Below are positions 10,572-20,617 of a stretch of 64,000 nt of DNA, one piece after another. The DNA comes from Zea mays (lineage: Eukaryota; Streptophyta; Magnoliopsida; Poales; Poaceae). Position 1 is the first letter of the stretch; each line of letters opens with the position of its first letter. The notes below the pieces were generated by a model. It saw only the letters and a list, made by a program, of their open reading frames with translations, had not been told where the DNA came from and did no database searches. The stretch spans positions 11,118,501 through 11,182,500 of the forward strand of contig NC_050098.1 of the NCBI RefSeq assembly GCF_902167145.1, given 5' to 3'. A program made the position numbers and the translations under genes.

Positions 10572-11800
10572 TGTGAGCACCTAGAGGGGGGTGAATAGGT
10601 GATCCTGTAAAACTCAATACTTAACACCACAAACTTGATTAAGAGTTAGAACAATGAAATCAAGTGAGTAGAGAGGAGAGCTCTTGTGAAGCGCAATAGA
10701 CACACTAAGGACAAGCACAAGAGACACGAGGATTTATCCCGTGGTTCGGCCAAGTACAAAACTTGCCTACTCCACGTTGTGGCGTCCCAACGGACGAGAG
10801 TTGCACTCAACTTCTCTCAAGTGATCCAATGATCAACTTGAATACCACGGTGTTCTTCTTTACTTTGCTCTTTTCCCGTTTGCGAGGAATCTCCACAACT
10901 TGGAGTCTCTCGCCCTTACAATAAGAATCAATATGAACCACAAGAGTAAGGGAGGGAAGCAACACACTCAAATCCACAGCAAATACGCACACACACAAGA
11001 GCAAGACTTGAGCTCAAGACAATATCTCGAGGTTCACACTAGAACGGAGCTCAAATCACTAAGAATGTCGAAGAAGTGCGCAAGAATGAAGTGTGAGTGA
11101 TCAACAATGCTCAAAGGTTGCTTGGTTTTCTCCTCCATGCGCCTAGGAGTCCCTTTTATAGCCCCAAGGCAGCTAGGAGCCGTTGAGAGCATTTCAAGAA
11201 GGCAATGCTTGCCTTCTGTCGCCTGGCGCACCGGACACTGTCCGGTGCGGATCTCCTTCCTTATTTGGCGAGGCCGACCGTTGGCACTTGGGAGCCGTTG
11301 GCGCACCGGACACTGTCCGGTGCACACCGGACAGTCCGGTGCCACTTCTGACCGTTGGCTCTTGCCACGCGTCACGCGCGGATTCCGCGACCGACCGTTG
11401 GCCCGACCGACTGTTGGCTCACCGGACAGTCCGGTGCACCACCGGACAGTCCGGTGATTTATAGCCATACGCCGTTAATTACTTCCCGAGAGCAGCCTAT
11501 TGGCAGACTCTGGCCTGGCACACCGGACACTGTCTGGTGCACCACCGGACAATCCGGTGCACGCAGACCGAGCTGTCTTAGGCTTATCAAAGTCATCTCT
11601 TTTCCAACTTGATTTTTCCTGTTTCCAGCACTTAGACACAATACATTAGTTCTTAAAACAATGTACCAAGTCTAGAAACATACCTTTAGACTTGATTTGC
11701 ACTTTGTCCATCACTTTGCATAGATTACCATAAGTCCACTTGTGTTGGCACTCAATCACCAAAATACTTAGAAATGGCCCAAGGGCACATTTCCCTTTCA
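10572..11800 (-). repeat. 5' LTR of Sirevirus 1
   Basis: 1,229 bp, near-identical to 2881-4131, with TG..CA ends. It carries the palindrome cluster at 11228-11565. Small differences from its partner (substitutions, and one palindrome unit fewer) mark it as not a very recent insertion. Confidence 0.95.
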
Positions 11801-12772
11801 GGTGTTTGGGCGGCGACTCCGGTCGGGTGCCGAGCAAGAAGCGGCGCTACTCCCCCTCCCTCGCATGCTGTCCCGTGCCCACCAGGTCCTTAGTGACACT
11901 GGGGCAACAATCTTGTGGGAGTGGGAGGCGCTTGAGGCTGAGCACCAACGTCTCAGTGACTGGCGCACCCAACTGGAGGAGCGCACCAGGACGGCGTCCC
12001 GACAATTCATCTCCGAGCGGTCCAACTTGAGCGGGACCGCAAGGAGTACAAGAGGGACCTCCAGAGGGTGTGCGCCAGGGAGCTAGAGGCGTCCCAGAGG
12101 GAGAAGAAGGTGACCAGGAGGGAGGAGGTCGTGGCCCAGCAGGAGGCCCTCACAACAGAGTACCAGGCCAAGCTGAGCGCCTTGGACCATACTTTGGAAT
12201 CCCAGCGGGCCCAACAGGTCAAGGCTGTGGAGAGGATGCAAAAGTGGCAGCAAGAGCTCGAGGGCAAGGCCAACGACGTCGCCCTCGCCGAGGAGAACCT
12301 TAAGGCGAAGGAGCAGTCCTTGGACAGGAGGGAGATGGACCTCGCTAGGCGAGAGACGGATCTCGCCTTCAGGGAAGAAATGCTCACCCAGTGAGGCGAG
12401 TTGCTGGCGAAGCACGAGCTCGAGGTGGAGAAAAAAGAAAGGAAGCTGGAGGAGCAGATCCGCCAGTTCAACGCGGCGCAGGCGGCGCCGGGTCCCCAAG
12501 CGGTGGAAGCCACCAAGAAGGCCCTTGAAGATCTCTAGGCAGAGCACCGCGCCGGGGTCCAGCGCATCGCCGCGTGGGCCGGTGAGGCAAGCACGACACT
12601 GGTGCCGCTAGGGATGAGCCCCATCCTAGTGTCGGAGCTACCAGCGTCGATCTCCGATGCGCTCCCGGTGCTGGATTCTGCCGCCGATCGCCTCCGTCGC
12701 CGGGATAAGATCCTCGGGGCCCGCCTGGAGGCAGAGGGCGGCAAGCTCTACCGGGCGGTGAATACGTCCTGA
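11801..12772 (+). pseudogene. Antisense accessory ORF of element A, 3' part (coiled-coil region)
   Basis: Continuation of the ORF opened at 1125, beginning after the repeated target site (11801-11805). It encodes a long Arg/Glu/Gln-rich heptad region (for example REEVVAQQEALTTEY and LARRETDLAFREEML) consistent with a coiled coil, and ends with TGA at 12770-12772. Damage: a frameshift near 12020-12060 (early part in one frame, main coiled coil in another), an in-frame TGA near 12391 and TAG near 12536. The layout of an N-terminal transposon-like domain followed by a Pro/Ala-rich linker and a coiled coil is shared with element B. Confidence 0.7.
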
Positions 12773-13703
12773 CGTGCTTCCGGAGTCACGACCCCGCCAT
12801 ATCCTTGGCGCCGGTGATCGCTGGTCCGGTAGCCACCACAGGGTTTCGCTGGGAAGCGGCTGTAATAACTTTTGATTTTGTAAGATATTCTAAGAACCGC
12901 TAATGAGGTAGCATTGGAACTTAAACTTATCTGTATGTTATTTATCCTTGTTGTGTGTAGCGTCATCAACTTCCCCTTGGTACTTGGCCCCCCTGGGAGG
13001 TAGGCTCGACGTGTCGAGGCTGGATACCAGTATACCAAAGATAAAATTGGTGGTCCGGCCCCTAGGAGGTAGTCTCTACAGTTTGAGACTACCTACTACT
13101 GGACTGGGACCTAGACCAGCACACAACTTCGTCTTTGAAGTATTAGGAGTACACCCATAGGACCCATCGTCTGGTATCTGCCATCCTTTGATTCATGCAA
13201 CAGGACCTACAGGTTTTAGCTTGGGAAGCCAAGCCGTATGTCCGGACCCACAGGATCACAGTTCTAAATACTAGGGTGCCCGTTGCAGAGTAGTGGAGCG
13301 TGCAGGCTTAGGGTACGGAACCATGCTAAGCGGCTACACAACTCCGGACCCCTCCCGGAGGCGAGCGCCCATTCTCTAGAACTAGTCCGCAGGTTACCGG
13401 ACCCCCTGTAGCAGTAAAGGGGTCCCGAACTGCAAGCCTGGCTACTCAATTCGGATGTCATCATACCAGCAAGGGTGGGAAACTGTATGGGTGGGTAAGA
13501 TAAAAAAAATAATGCTTGTAAACTGAAGTAGAATAAAAGCATCACAAAAGCACATCTGGGGGGTAAATCATTTCCTTATAACTTGATATACATGGGTGTA
13601 GACCAATAGACCGGCCTTACGAGGGCGGACCTCACCGGATTGACATACACATATGCGCAACCTAGTTACAAAGGAAGAAAACTCAACCCTCCAAGTTTTG
13701 CTT
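12773..13703. other. Spacer of element A between convergent accessory ORF and pol
   Basis: No coding sequence supported. The accessory ORF ends on plus at 12772 and pol ends on minus at 13704, so this 931-bp spacer should hold the 3' ends of two convergent transcripts. An AATAAA on plus lies near 13532. Confidence 0.6.
13067..13094. repeat. Perfect 10-bp stem with 8-nt loop
   Basis: AGGTAGTCTC (13067-13076) pairs with GAGACTACCT (13085-13094). It sits in the convergent spacer of element A and could be a transcript-end structure, although that role is only inferred. Confidence 0.6.
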
Positions 13704-16518
13704 TTATGGGTAGAACTTACGGAGATGCTCTATATTCCAGGGATTGGGAAGAGGTACTCCTTCTATTGTGGCAAGGCGGACACACCTGGGTCGGCATATT
13801 TCCGTCACCTTGAAGGGTCCTTCCCAACTGGGGGAGAGTTTGTGTAGCCCTTCTCGGTTCAGTACTCGCCTTAGGACTAGGTCCCGGACCCGTAGCTCCC
13901 TACTATGCACAAACCGTTGGTGGTAGCGCCTGAGCTCTTGGTTGTACCGTGCATTTCGGATCGCCGCTTGCCATCTGCGTTCGTCGATGAAGTCCACGTC
14001 CGCATGCCGTAGTTGTTCCTGCATAGACTCATCGAAAGACTGGACTCATGGGGAGCCCATAATGATTTTCGGGGGAAGGCGGGCTTCGGCCCCGTAGACC
14101 AGGAAGAACGAGGTCTCCCCGGTAGCTCGGCTGGGTCTGGTCCGATTCCCCCATAATACGGACGGAAGCTCGTTGACCCAATTTGTGCCATGCTTTTTTA
14201 AGCAGTCATAGGTGTGTGTCTTGAGTCCCCTGAGAATTTCTGCGTTTTCCCTCTCAGCTTGGCCGTTGCTCTTGGGATGAGCCACAGACGCAAAGCAGAG
14301 CTAGGTGCCGATGCCCTCTCAATACTCTTGGAAGAGCCGACTTTTGAACTGGGTACCGTTGTCCGTAATGATACGGCTTGGGACCCCAAATCTACAGATA
14401 ATCGACTTGAGGAAGGCTACATCAGCACCTTGGGTGATACTGACCATAGAGGTAGGCTCTGGCCACTTTGTGAACTTGTCGATAGCGACGAAGAGGAAAC
14501 GGTACCGCCGACAGCCCTGGGGAATGATCCTAGGATATCCACCCCCCATATAGCGAATGACCATGAGGGTGGAATCATTTGCAAAGCCTGAGCCGGTGTG
14601 TGTATCTGCTTTGCATGGAAGTGACATGCTTTGCAGGACTTTACCAACTCAGCTGCATCCTGGAGAGCAGTTGGCCAGTAGAAGCCATGCCAGAAGGCCT
14701 TACCAACCAGTGTGTGGGATGATGAATGACTTCCGCACTCTCCTCCATGGATCTCCGCGAGTAGCTCACGGCCTTCCTCCTGGGTGATGCACCGCATGAG
14801 AATGCCGTTGGCGCCACGGCGATATAGATACCCTTCTACCACCGTGTATCGGTTAGCCAACCACACTATGCGCTCTGCAGACACATGATCTTCAGGAAGG
14901 ATATTCTCATTCAGGTAGTCCCGGATCTCAGAGATCCATGCATCGGGACCACTCTGAGCTACTGGCTGTGGTGTTAAGAGGCTGGCATGACCCTCTGTAG
15001 CACACACAATCCTTGGTGGGTTCTGCAGGCGGAACGCCACCGGGATCGCTAGCTTCGAGGTGCTAGTCTCGCCCCCTTCGCCCGGTTCGGCAGGCTTGGC
15101 GGTAGGTCTCAGCAGCCGTCTTTCGAATACGCCCTCGGGCACGGGTGCCCAAGTTGATGCCCTCGTGGAGAGTTCATCTGCTGCTGAGTTGTTAGCCCGA
15201 GGAACATGTTGCAGTTCCAGGGCAATGAAGTCCTTTTCCAGCTTCCTTACGTGGAGGAGGTAAGTTGCGAGCCTAGGCTCGTTGCAGCTACATTCTCCAC
15301 GGACCTGCTTGATAATCAGCTGGGAGTCCCCCTTCACGAGGAGCTGGCAGATCCCTAAGGATAGGGCCGCAGACAAGCCGAAGATCAGTGCTTCATACTA
15401 TGCCATGTTGTTGGTGGCCTTGAACTCAAGGTGCACCATGTACTTCACTTGATCTCCGTTTGGGTCGATGAGGACCACTCCAGCACTGCCACCTTGCTGG
15501 CGGGCGGACCCGTCGAAGAAGAGCGTCCAGTGGGGTTCAGTGAAGACCGGAGCCCTAGGCTCCACGGGTGTGGGGTCCGAATCGGGATCCCGACCCCTAG
15601 GAGCGCTCGGGGAAGGTGTCCACTTCACGATGAAGTCAGCCAGGACCTGGCTCTTGACAGCGTGGCGATGCTGGAAGTCCAGTTGGAACTCGGCAAGCTC
15701 TGCTGCCCACTTGACGATATTGCACGTGGCATTAGAGTTGTGGAGAATGTCCCTTAACAATAAGGAGGTCACCACCACAACTATGTGTGCCTGAAAATAG
15801 TGGCGCAATTTCCTGGACGCAACAAGTATAGCATAGATAAGCTTGTGTGTCTCAAGGTACCTGGCCTTTGCCTCATGGAGGACTTCGCTGACGTAGTAGA
15901 CTAGCTTCTGGATGGTTCGTACCCATGTGGTTGGTCTCGAGTCCTCAAAATCCTGGCCTTCCGTAAACATCGTGGTGGTCGGACCACCACCTCCTCCTAG
16001 GGGAACTTTTTGACTCCCCTGGGGATGTTGTGCCGTCCTTTCGGCGACCAGCACCATGCTCACCGCCTCTATAGCCGCTGCAATGTATAAGTACAACGGC
16101 TCCCCTGGCTCTGGAGCTACCACTATTGGTAGGGACACAAGGTGCTGCTTCAACTCTTGAAAGGCTCGTTCTGCCTCTTCGGTCCAAGAGAATGGCCCGG
16201 ACTTCCGCAATAGCTTGAAGAAGGGTAGTGCCCTCTCAGCTAGTCTTGAGATGAAGTGGCTAAGGGCGGCCAATGACCCCGTAAGCTTCTGGACGTCTTT
16301 GATTTGGGCCGGAGGCCTCATTGTCTCGATTGCTTTGATCTTCTATGGGTTTGCTTCAATGCCCCGGTGCGAAACCAGGAACCCTAGCAACTTCCCTGTG
16401 GAGACACCAAAGACACACTTGTCTGGGTTCAGCCTCGTGCGTGTTGTCCGCAGCTTGTCAAAGACCAAGGTTAAGTATTCCACTAGGGTCGACCCTCTCT
16501 TAGTCTTGACTACGATGT
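13704..16518 (-). pseudogene. pol: Element A pol: 3' RT, RNase H and integrase, decayed
   Basis: Read on minus from 16518. The first codons are the tail of the RT active site (..IVVKTKRG), then RT thumb/connection (NPDKCVFGVSTGKLLGF), RNase H (FFDGSARQQGGSAG, about 15520; GDSQLIIKQV, about 15320), the integrase zinc region (about 14730-14600), the integrase core (ITDNGTQFKS, about 14350) and the C-terminal NPWNIEHLRKFYP. Lesions: TAG at 16343, a stop at 15398, a 1-bp loss near 14503 that shifts frame, and stops at 14319 and 14046. Three of the four nonsense codons look like single changes from Gln or Glu. The 5' half of RT is missing because element B inserted there. Confidence 0.85.
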
Positions 16519-16810
16519 TGTCGGCGTTTCGAAACCCGGGGGTCCCTGGACCGACGAGTAAATTGTCGCCGCGTGCCCCAGCCCAGATGGGTCGGCGCGA
16601 GACGGAGCGCAAAGGGAGGAGGCAGCCGGAGGGAGACGGGCGTGAGAGGTGGAATCCCGGGGCCTTCGTGTTTGTCCCGCGCCCAGGTCAGGTGCGCTTG
16701 CAGTAGGGGGTTACAAGCGTCCACGCGGGAGGGAGCGAGCGGCCTCACGCGAGCGCCGTCCCGTCCTTCCCCGCGCGGCCAACCCTCTGTAAGAGGGCCC
16801 TGGTCCTTCC

Positions 16811-16817
16811 TTTTATA
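16811..16817 (-). promoter_or_regulatory. TATA box in LTR of element B
   Basis: The minus strand reads TATAAAAGGAAGG at this point, about 1.43 kb into the LTR. This would put transcription start near 16785 and leave about 265 bp of R plus U5. Confidence 0.6.
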
Positions 16818-17346
16818 GGCGCAAGGGGAGGATCCAGGTGTACAATGGGGGGTGTAGCAGTGTGCTAACGTGTCTAGCGGAGGAGAGCTAGCGCCCTAAG
16901 TACATGCCATCGTGGCAGCCGGAGAGGTTTTGGCACCCGGTTCGTGTGGTGTCGTGGCCATCGGAGGAGCGCTGGAGCCTGGCGGAAGGACAGCTGTCGG
17001 GGCTGTCGAGTCCTTGCTGACGTCCTCTTGCTTCGGTAAGGGGGCTGAGAGCCACCATCGTCATGGGGCGTGCGGGGCGCCATCATTACTTGTCTGGTGG
17101 AGCAAGCCAGACGGGACGCCGGTCTTGTTCCCCGTAGCCTAAGTCAGCTTGGGGTAGGGTAATGATGGCGCCTCCTGTTGACGTGGTCGGTCCGTGCCCT
17201 GGGTTGGGCGATGTGGAGGCTCCTCCGAGGTCGAGGTCGAGTCTGTCTTCCGAGGCCGAGGTCGAGTCCGAGCCCCCGGGTCGGGCGAGACGGAGACCGT
17301 CGGCTGAGGCCAGGGCTGAGTTCGACCCCTGGGGTCGGGCGAAGCG

Positions 17347-17745
17347 GAGTTCGTCGTTCTTCGGGGCTGAGCCCGAGTCCGAGCCCTGGGGTCGGGCGGA
17401 GCGGAGTTCGTCGTCTTCCGGGGCTGAGCCCGAGTCCGAGCCCTGGGGTCGGGCGGAGCAGAGTTCGTCGTCTTCCGGGGCTGAGCCCGAGTCCGAGCCC
17501 TGGGGTCGGGCGGAGCGGAGTTCGTCGTCTTCCGGGGCTGAGCCCGAGTCCGAGCCCTGGGGTCGGGCGGAGCGGAGTTCGCCGTCTTTCGGGGCTGAGC
17601 CCGAGTCCGAGCCCTGGGGTCAGGCGGAGCGGAGTTCGTCATCTTTCGGGGCTGAGCCCGAGTCCGAGCCCTGGGGTCGGGCGGAGCGGAGTTCGCCGTC
17701 TTCCGGGGCTGAGCCCGAGTCCGAGCCATGGGGTCGAGCGAAGCA
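17347..17745. repeat. Seven-copy 57-bp minisatellite in LTR of B
   Basis: Seven near-identical 57-bp units start at 17347, 17404, 17461, 17518, 17575, 17632 and 17689. More diverged copies extend upstream to about 17260. Because 57 is divisible by 3, several reading frames stay open through the array (for example a 19-residue unit containing GAEPESEPWG), but no start, neighbour or homology supports translation. It lies in U3, roughly 0.5 kb upstream of the TATA box. Confidence 0.92.
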
Positions 17746-18249
17746 GAGTTTCCCATGGCGCCTAGGGCCGGGCTTGGCCGCTGTCAGCCTCACTCTGTCG
17801 AGTGGCACAGCAGTCAGAGCGGCGCAGGCGGCGCTGTCCTTTTGTCAGACCGGTCAGTGGAGCAGCGAAGTGACTACGGTCACTTCGGCTCTATCGACTG
17901 GAGGGCGTGCGTCAGGATAAAGGTGTCAGGCCACCTTTGCATTAAATGCCCCTGCGATTTGGTCGGTTGGCGTGGCGATTTGGCCAAGGTTGCTTCTTGG
18001 CGAAGACTGGGCTTGGGCGAGCCGAAGGTGTGTCCGTTGCTGGAGGGGGGGGGCTCGGGCGAGACGTAGATCCTCCGGGGTCGGCTGCCCTTGCCCGAGG
18101 CTGGGCTCGGGCGAGGCGTGATCGCGTCCCTCGAATGGATTGATCCTTGACTTAGTCGCACCCATCAGGCCTTTGCAGCTTTGTGCTGATGGGGGTTACC
18201 AGCTGAGATTTAGGAGCCTTGAGGGTACCCCTAATTATGGTCCCCGACA

Positions 18250-18385
18250 GTAGCCCTTGAGCCTCGAAGGGAGTGTTAATACTCGCTTGGAGGCTTTTGT
18301 CGCACTTTTTTGCAAGGGGACCAACCTTTCTTGGTTGCATTTTGTTCTGGTGGGTGCGCGCGAGCGCACCCGCCGGGTGTAGCCC
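18250..18385 (-). other. Element B internal non-coding DNA left of insertion C
   Basis: 136 bp between the 3' LTR of B and the C insertion, ending in the first copy of the AGCCC target duplication (18381-18385). It continues at 31856. No coding potential. Confidence 0.7.
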
Positions 18386-18646
18386 TGTCACACCCGGTTT
18401 TGGAAGGCAAACCGAATGCGAACTATGTACGTGCCAGGATCAGAACTCACGTACACAGCGATTACATAAATGAACATCATCGCACAATGCTCGAATAATA
18501 ACATAAAAGAGTATTAACTTATTACATCACAGAGTCATAGACATCCACATAGTCATCGTCTTAACAGGTAAATCAAAGTACTAGCGAAACGTAGTAAAGA
18601 CAAGGCCTCCATAGTCAGCTGACTGGGGGTTGCCGCCAACCCACAC

Positions 18647-19767
18647 CTAGAATTCGTCGTAATCTTGGAACTCCTGGAAGTCTCCTTCCACGGCTTCACC
18701 TTCTCCTGAGCAGTGGTTACAATGCGGACAACCTGGTGTTTTGTGGTAAAGCAAGGATGAGTACACATCAACGTACTCAGCAAATGTCCCGTTTGGCTGA
18801 AGTGGACTAGCTTTATGTGGGGTTAGGATCCAGCAGTTGCTTTTAGTTGGTCAAGTATTTATCATTAGTAGAAGCCAGATTTTAGCATTTAACAACCCGT
18901 AAACCATTTCCTCATCGAGGAACAACATCATCATAGTCGAACCAAAACCATAACATAATCCTTGTCTCTCGAACCATCTGTATCTCTAATCAAAGAGGAT
19001 CCCAAGGCTGCTCTTAACCGTGAGCACGGCTGACATATCAGTTTCACTACCCTCTGCAGAGGTTGCACACTTTACCCATGAGTCATGATTCCCTTTCTAC
19101 CCGGGGAGAGCTAATCCCCATTGACCACTACCTAGGTGGTCCGGCAGGGCATCACTACGTAGCTTTTACAAAGATTCCCTAGAGATCATAGCTGCCCGTT
19201 AGGTTTCTCCAGTTTGATAAACACAGTACCCCTCCCCGCAGGAGAGTGACTAACAAAGAGCAAAACGAAAGAACCTCGGCACTCAGCCTCGGCAGAGCAA
19301 GCACTGTGCCTGGACCCCATTGACGGCATGACGGCTAAGCAACTACACCTCTAGTTCCTCTAATTAATTGGCTAAGGGCATCCCATTTCACCCTCATGGT
19401 TGCACTGTTATCCCGGGTGGTCTCTCAACGAACAGGTCCTTACGGAGAGGTACTCAGGAAACAGCCTGAGCCCCCTAGAGTATCACAAGATCATCAACAT
19501 CATCCGGATAACAGTATCATAAATAGTCACATCATGTTCATTGATTAAGTTAAGGCAAAAGCAGAATGCTAACCATAACAGCCCATAAGGTCATCAAGGA
19601 TAAAGTAAAGTGGAAAGCTAGTAAATCCTTAGGTTTCAAGTAAGTAATGCGGGGTAGTAAGTTATGAATGAATAGGACATAATGGGACAGAGGACACTTG
19701 CCTTCACCAAACTGTTGATCAGGAACTTCCTCTGCAACCTCCTCGGGAAACACAGACTGCTCGTTGT
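18647..19767 (-). other. Candidate spliced exons inside the 3' LTR of C
   Basis: On minus: an acceptor TTTACGTAG, an exon at 19767-19702 (66 bp), a GC donor (GAAG|GCAAGTG), a 969-bp intron ending AACACCAG at 18733, then an exon at 18732-18647 ending in TAG. The exon phases are in 2 and out 1, and the joined frame stays open. It encodes an acidic peptide ending GDFQEFQDYDEF with a CPHCNHC cluster. The same layout and phases occur in the LTR of D. No in-frame ATG was found, so the translation start is unresolved. A second frame is also open across the exons here but not in D. Confidence 0.5.
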
Positions 19768-20451
19768 CTACGTAAAGTAATCATTCACACCATGCACTTG
19801 GGAAGATAACAAACAAAAAGCAACATACCAAACATATGCAGCAGAGAGATCACAAGTTCATAGTAGAAAAGGGATAGGCACTCTGGTGTTCCCTAGGTCT
19901 AGGGTAGAGGACTATACAAAGTGATTCATTATCCACTAATCAGGTTTAAGTCAGTGGTGGGGTTAAATCATTGCATGGTTTTAAGTTCCTAAACTTAGGT
20001 GTTTAAGTCCATAAACTTAGGTGCTCCAACTTTTACTAAAGTCTACCAACTTCTAATTATCTCAAATAGGGTTCCAATAACCTTAATCCTATCCTAATGA
20101 TTAACTATTAATTGGTACATGGAAACAGCAGGGAAACATTGTTTAAATAGATAGACAAAAATACCATGAGCATTTTGCAATTTGAGGCACCTAATTTGGA
20201 GTTCATATGACAAAGTTATGAATTTTACAAGTTTAGGGGTTAAAAATATACCCTAAATACTTATTTTGAATTAAATAAAAGGTCCGAGGACCTAACTGTA
20301 AGAAACTAGGGACGGCGGGTTTAAATTTCAGAAAACCGGGGGTCTCTTTAAGAAAACGCGCGGGCGAAGGGGTATCGGGCTCCTACGGCCGTCGGATCTC
20401 AGATCAACGCGCAGGATTAGATCCGCGGGCGGGCGCGCGAGCGCGCGGCGG

Positions 20452-20617
20452 CCTGAGCGGCTGACAGGCGGGGCCAGGCGGGCAGCGCGAGCGCGGCGGC
20501 TGACATGCGGGGCCAGCGGGCAGCGCGGGCGCGGGCGGGCTGACAGGCGGGGCCGGGCGGGCAGCGCGAGCGCGGCGGCTGACAGGCGGGGCCAGCGGGC
20601 AGAGCGGGCGCGGGGTG
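20452..20617. repeat. GC-rich tandem array in LTR of C
   Basis: Repeats of a GGCTGACAGGCGGGGCC-type unit alternate with GGGCAGCGCGAGCGCGGC, with a period of about 45-50 bp paired into about 95 bp. It is repeated in the right LTR at 30335-30497. It lies upstream of the putative leader donor. Confidence 0.75.

Larger units (their letters stand above)
2881..11800 (-). mobile_element. Sirevirus 1 (Ty1/Copia, Ji/Opie-type), full length
   Basis: An 8,920-bp minus-strand Copia element with LTRs at 2881-4131 and 10572-11800 and target duplication GGTGT at 2876-2880 and 11801-11805. In its own orientation the order is 5' LTR (right), PBS, gag, pol (protease, integrase, RT, RNase H), 785 bp of non-coding DNA with several polypurine tracts, 3' LTR (left). 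Long gag with a C-terminal coiled coil, palindromes in the LTRs and multiple polypurine tracts are Sirevirus hallmarks. No envelope-like ORF is present. It interrupts the accessory ORF of A. Pol has two nonsense codons and an altered RT active site, so this copy is not autonomous. Confidence 0.95.
1..16518 (-). mobile_element. Element A: outer Tat-lineage Ty3/Gypsy retrotransposon, partial and interrupted
   Basis: Minus-strand Gypsy element that is the oldest layer visible. Its pol (partial RT, RNase H, integrase) lies at 13704-16518 on minus, and an accessory ORF lies downstream of pol on the opposite strand (1125-12772). That arrangement is known from Tat-lineage plant elements. It is split by a Sirevirus at 2881-11800 and cut at 16518 by element B, so the rest of A (5' RT, protease, gag, 5' LTR) must lie beyond the window. 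No complete LTR was identified. The family name is uncertain; Cinful/Zeon-like is a guess. Confidence 0.75.
16519..18249 (-). repeat. 3' LTR of element B
   Basis: 1,731 bp with TG..CA ends. In element orientation it runs from 18249 (TGTCGGGGACC) to 16519 (..CGCCGACA). It contains the 57-bp tandem array and a TATA box at 16811. No second copy lies in the window, so its age cannot be judged. The bases next to it (18250-18262) are only weakly purine-rich on minus, so the polypurine tract is not clear. Confidence 0.88.

Noticed and set aside
17139..17920. Long overlapping ORFs on both strands (about 195-252 codons) across the LTR of B
   Set aside because: They arise from the 57-bp in-phase repeat and high GC. 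No domain, no start context, and three frames are equally open.
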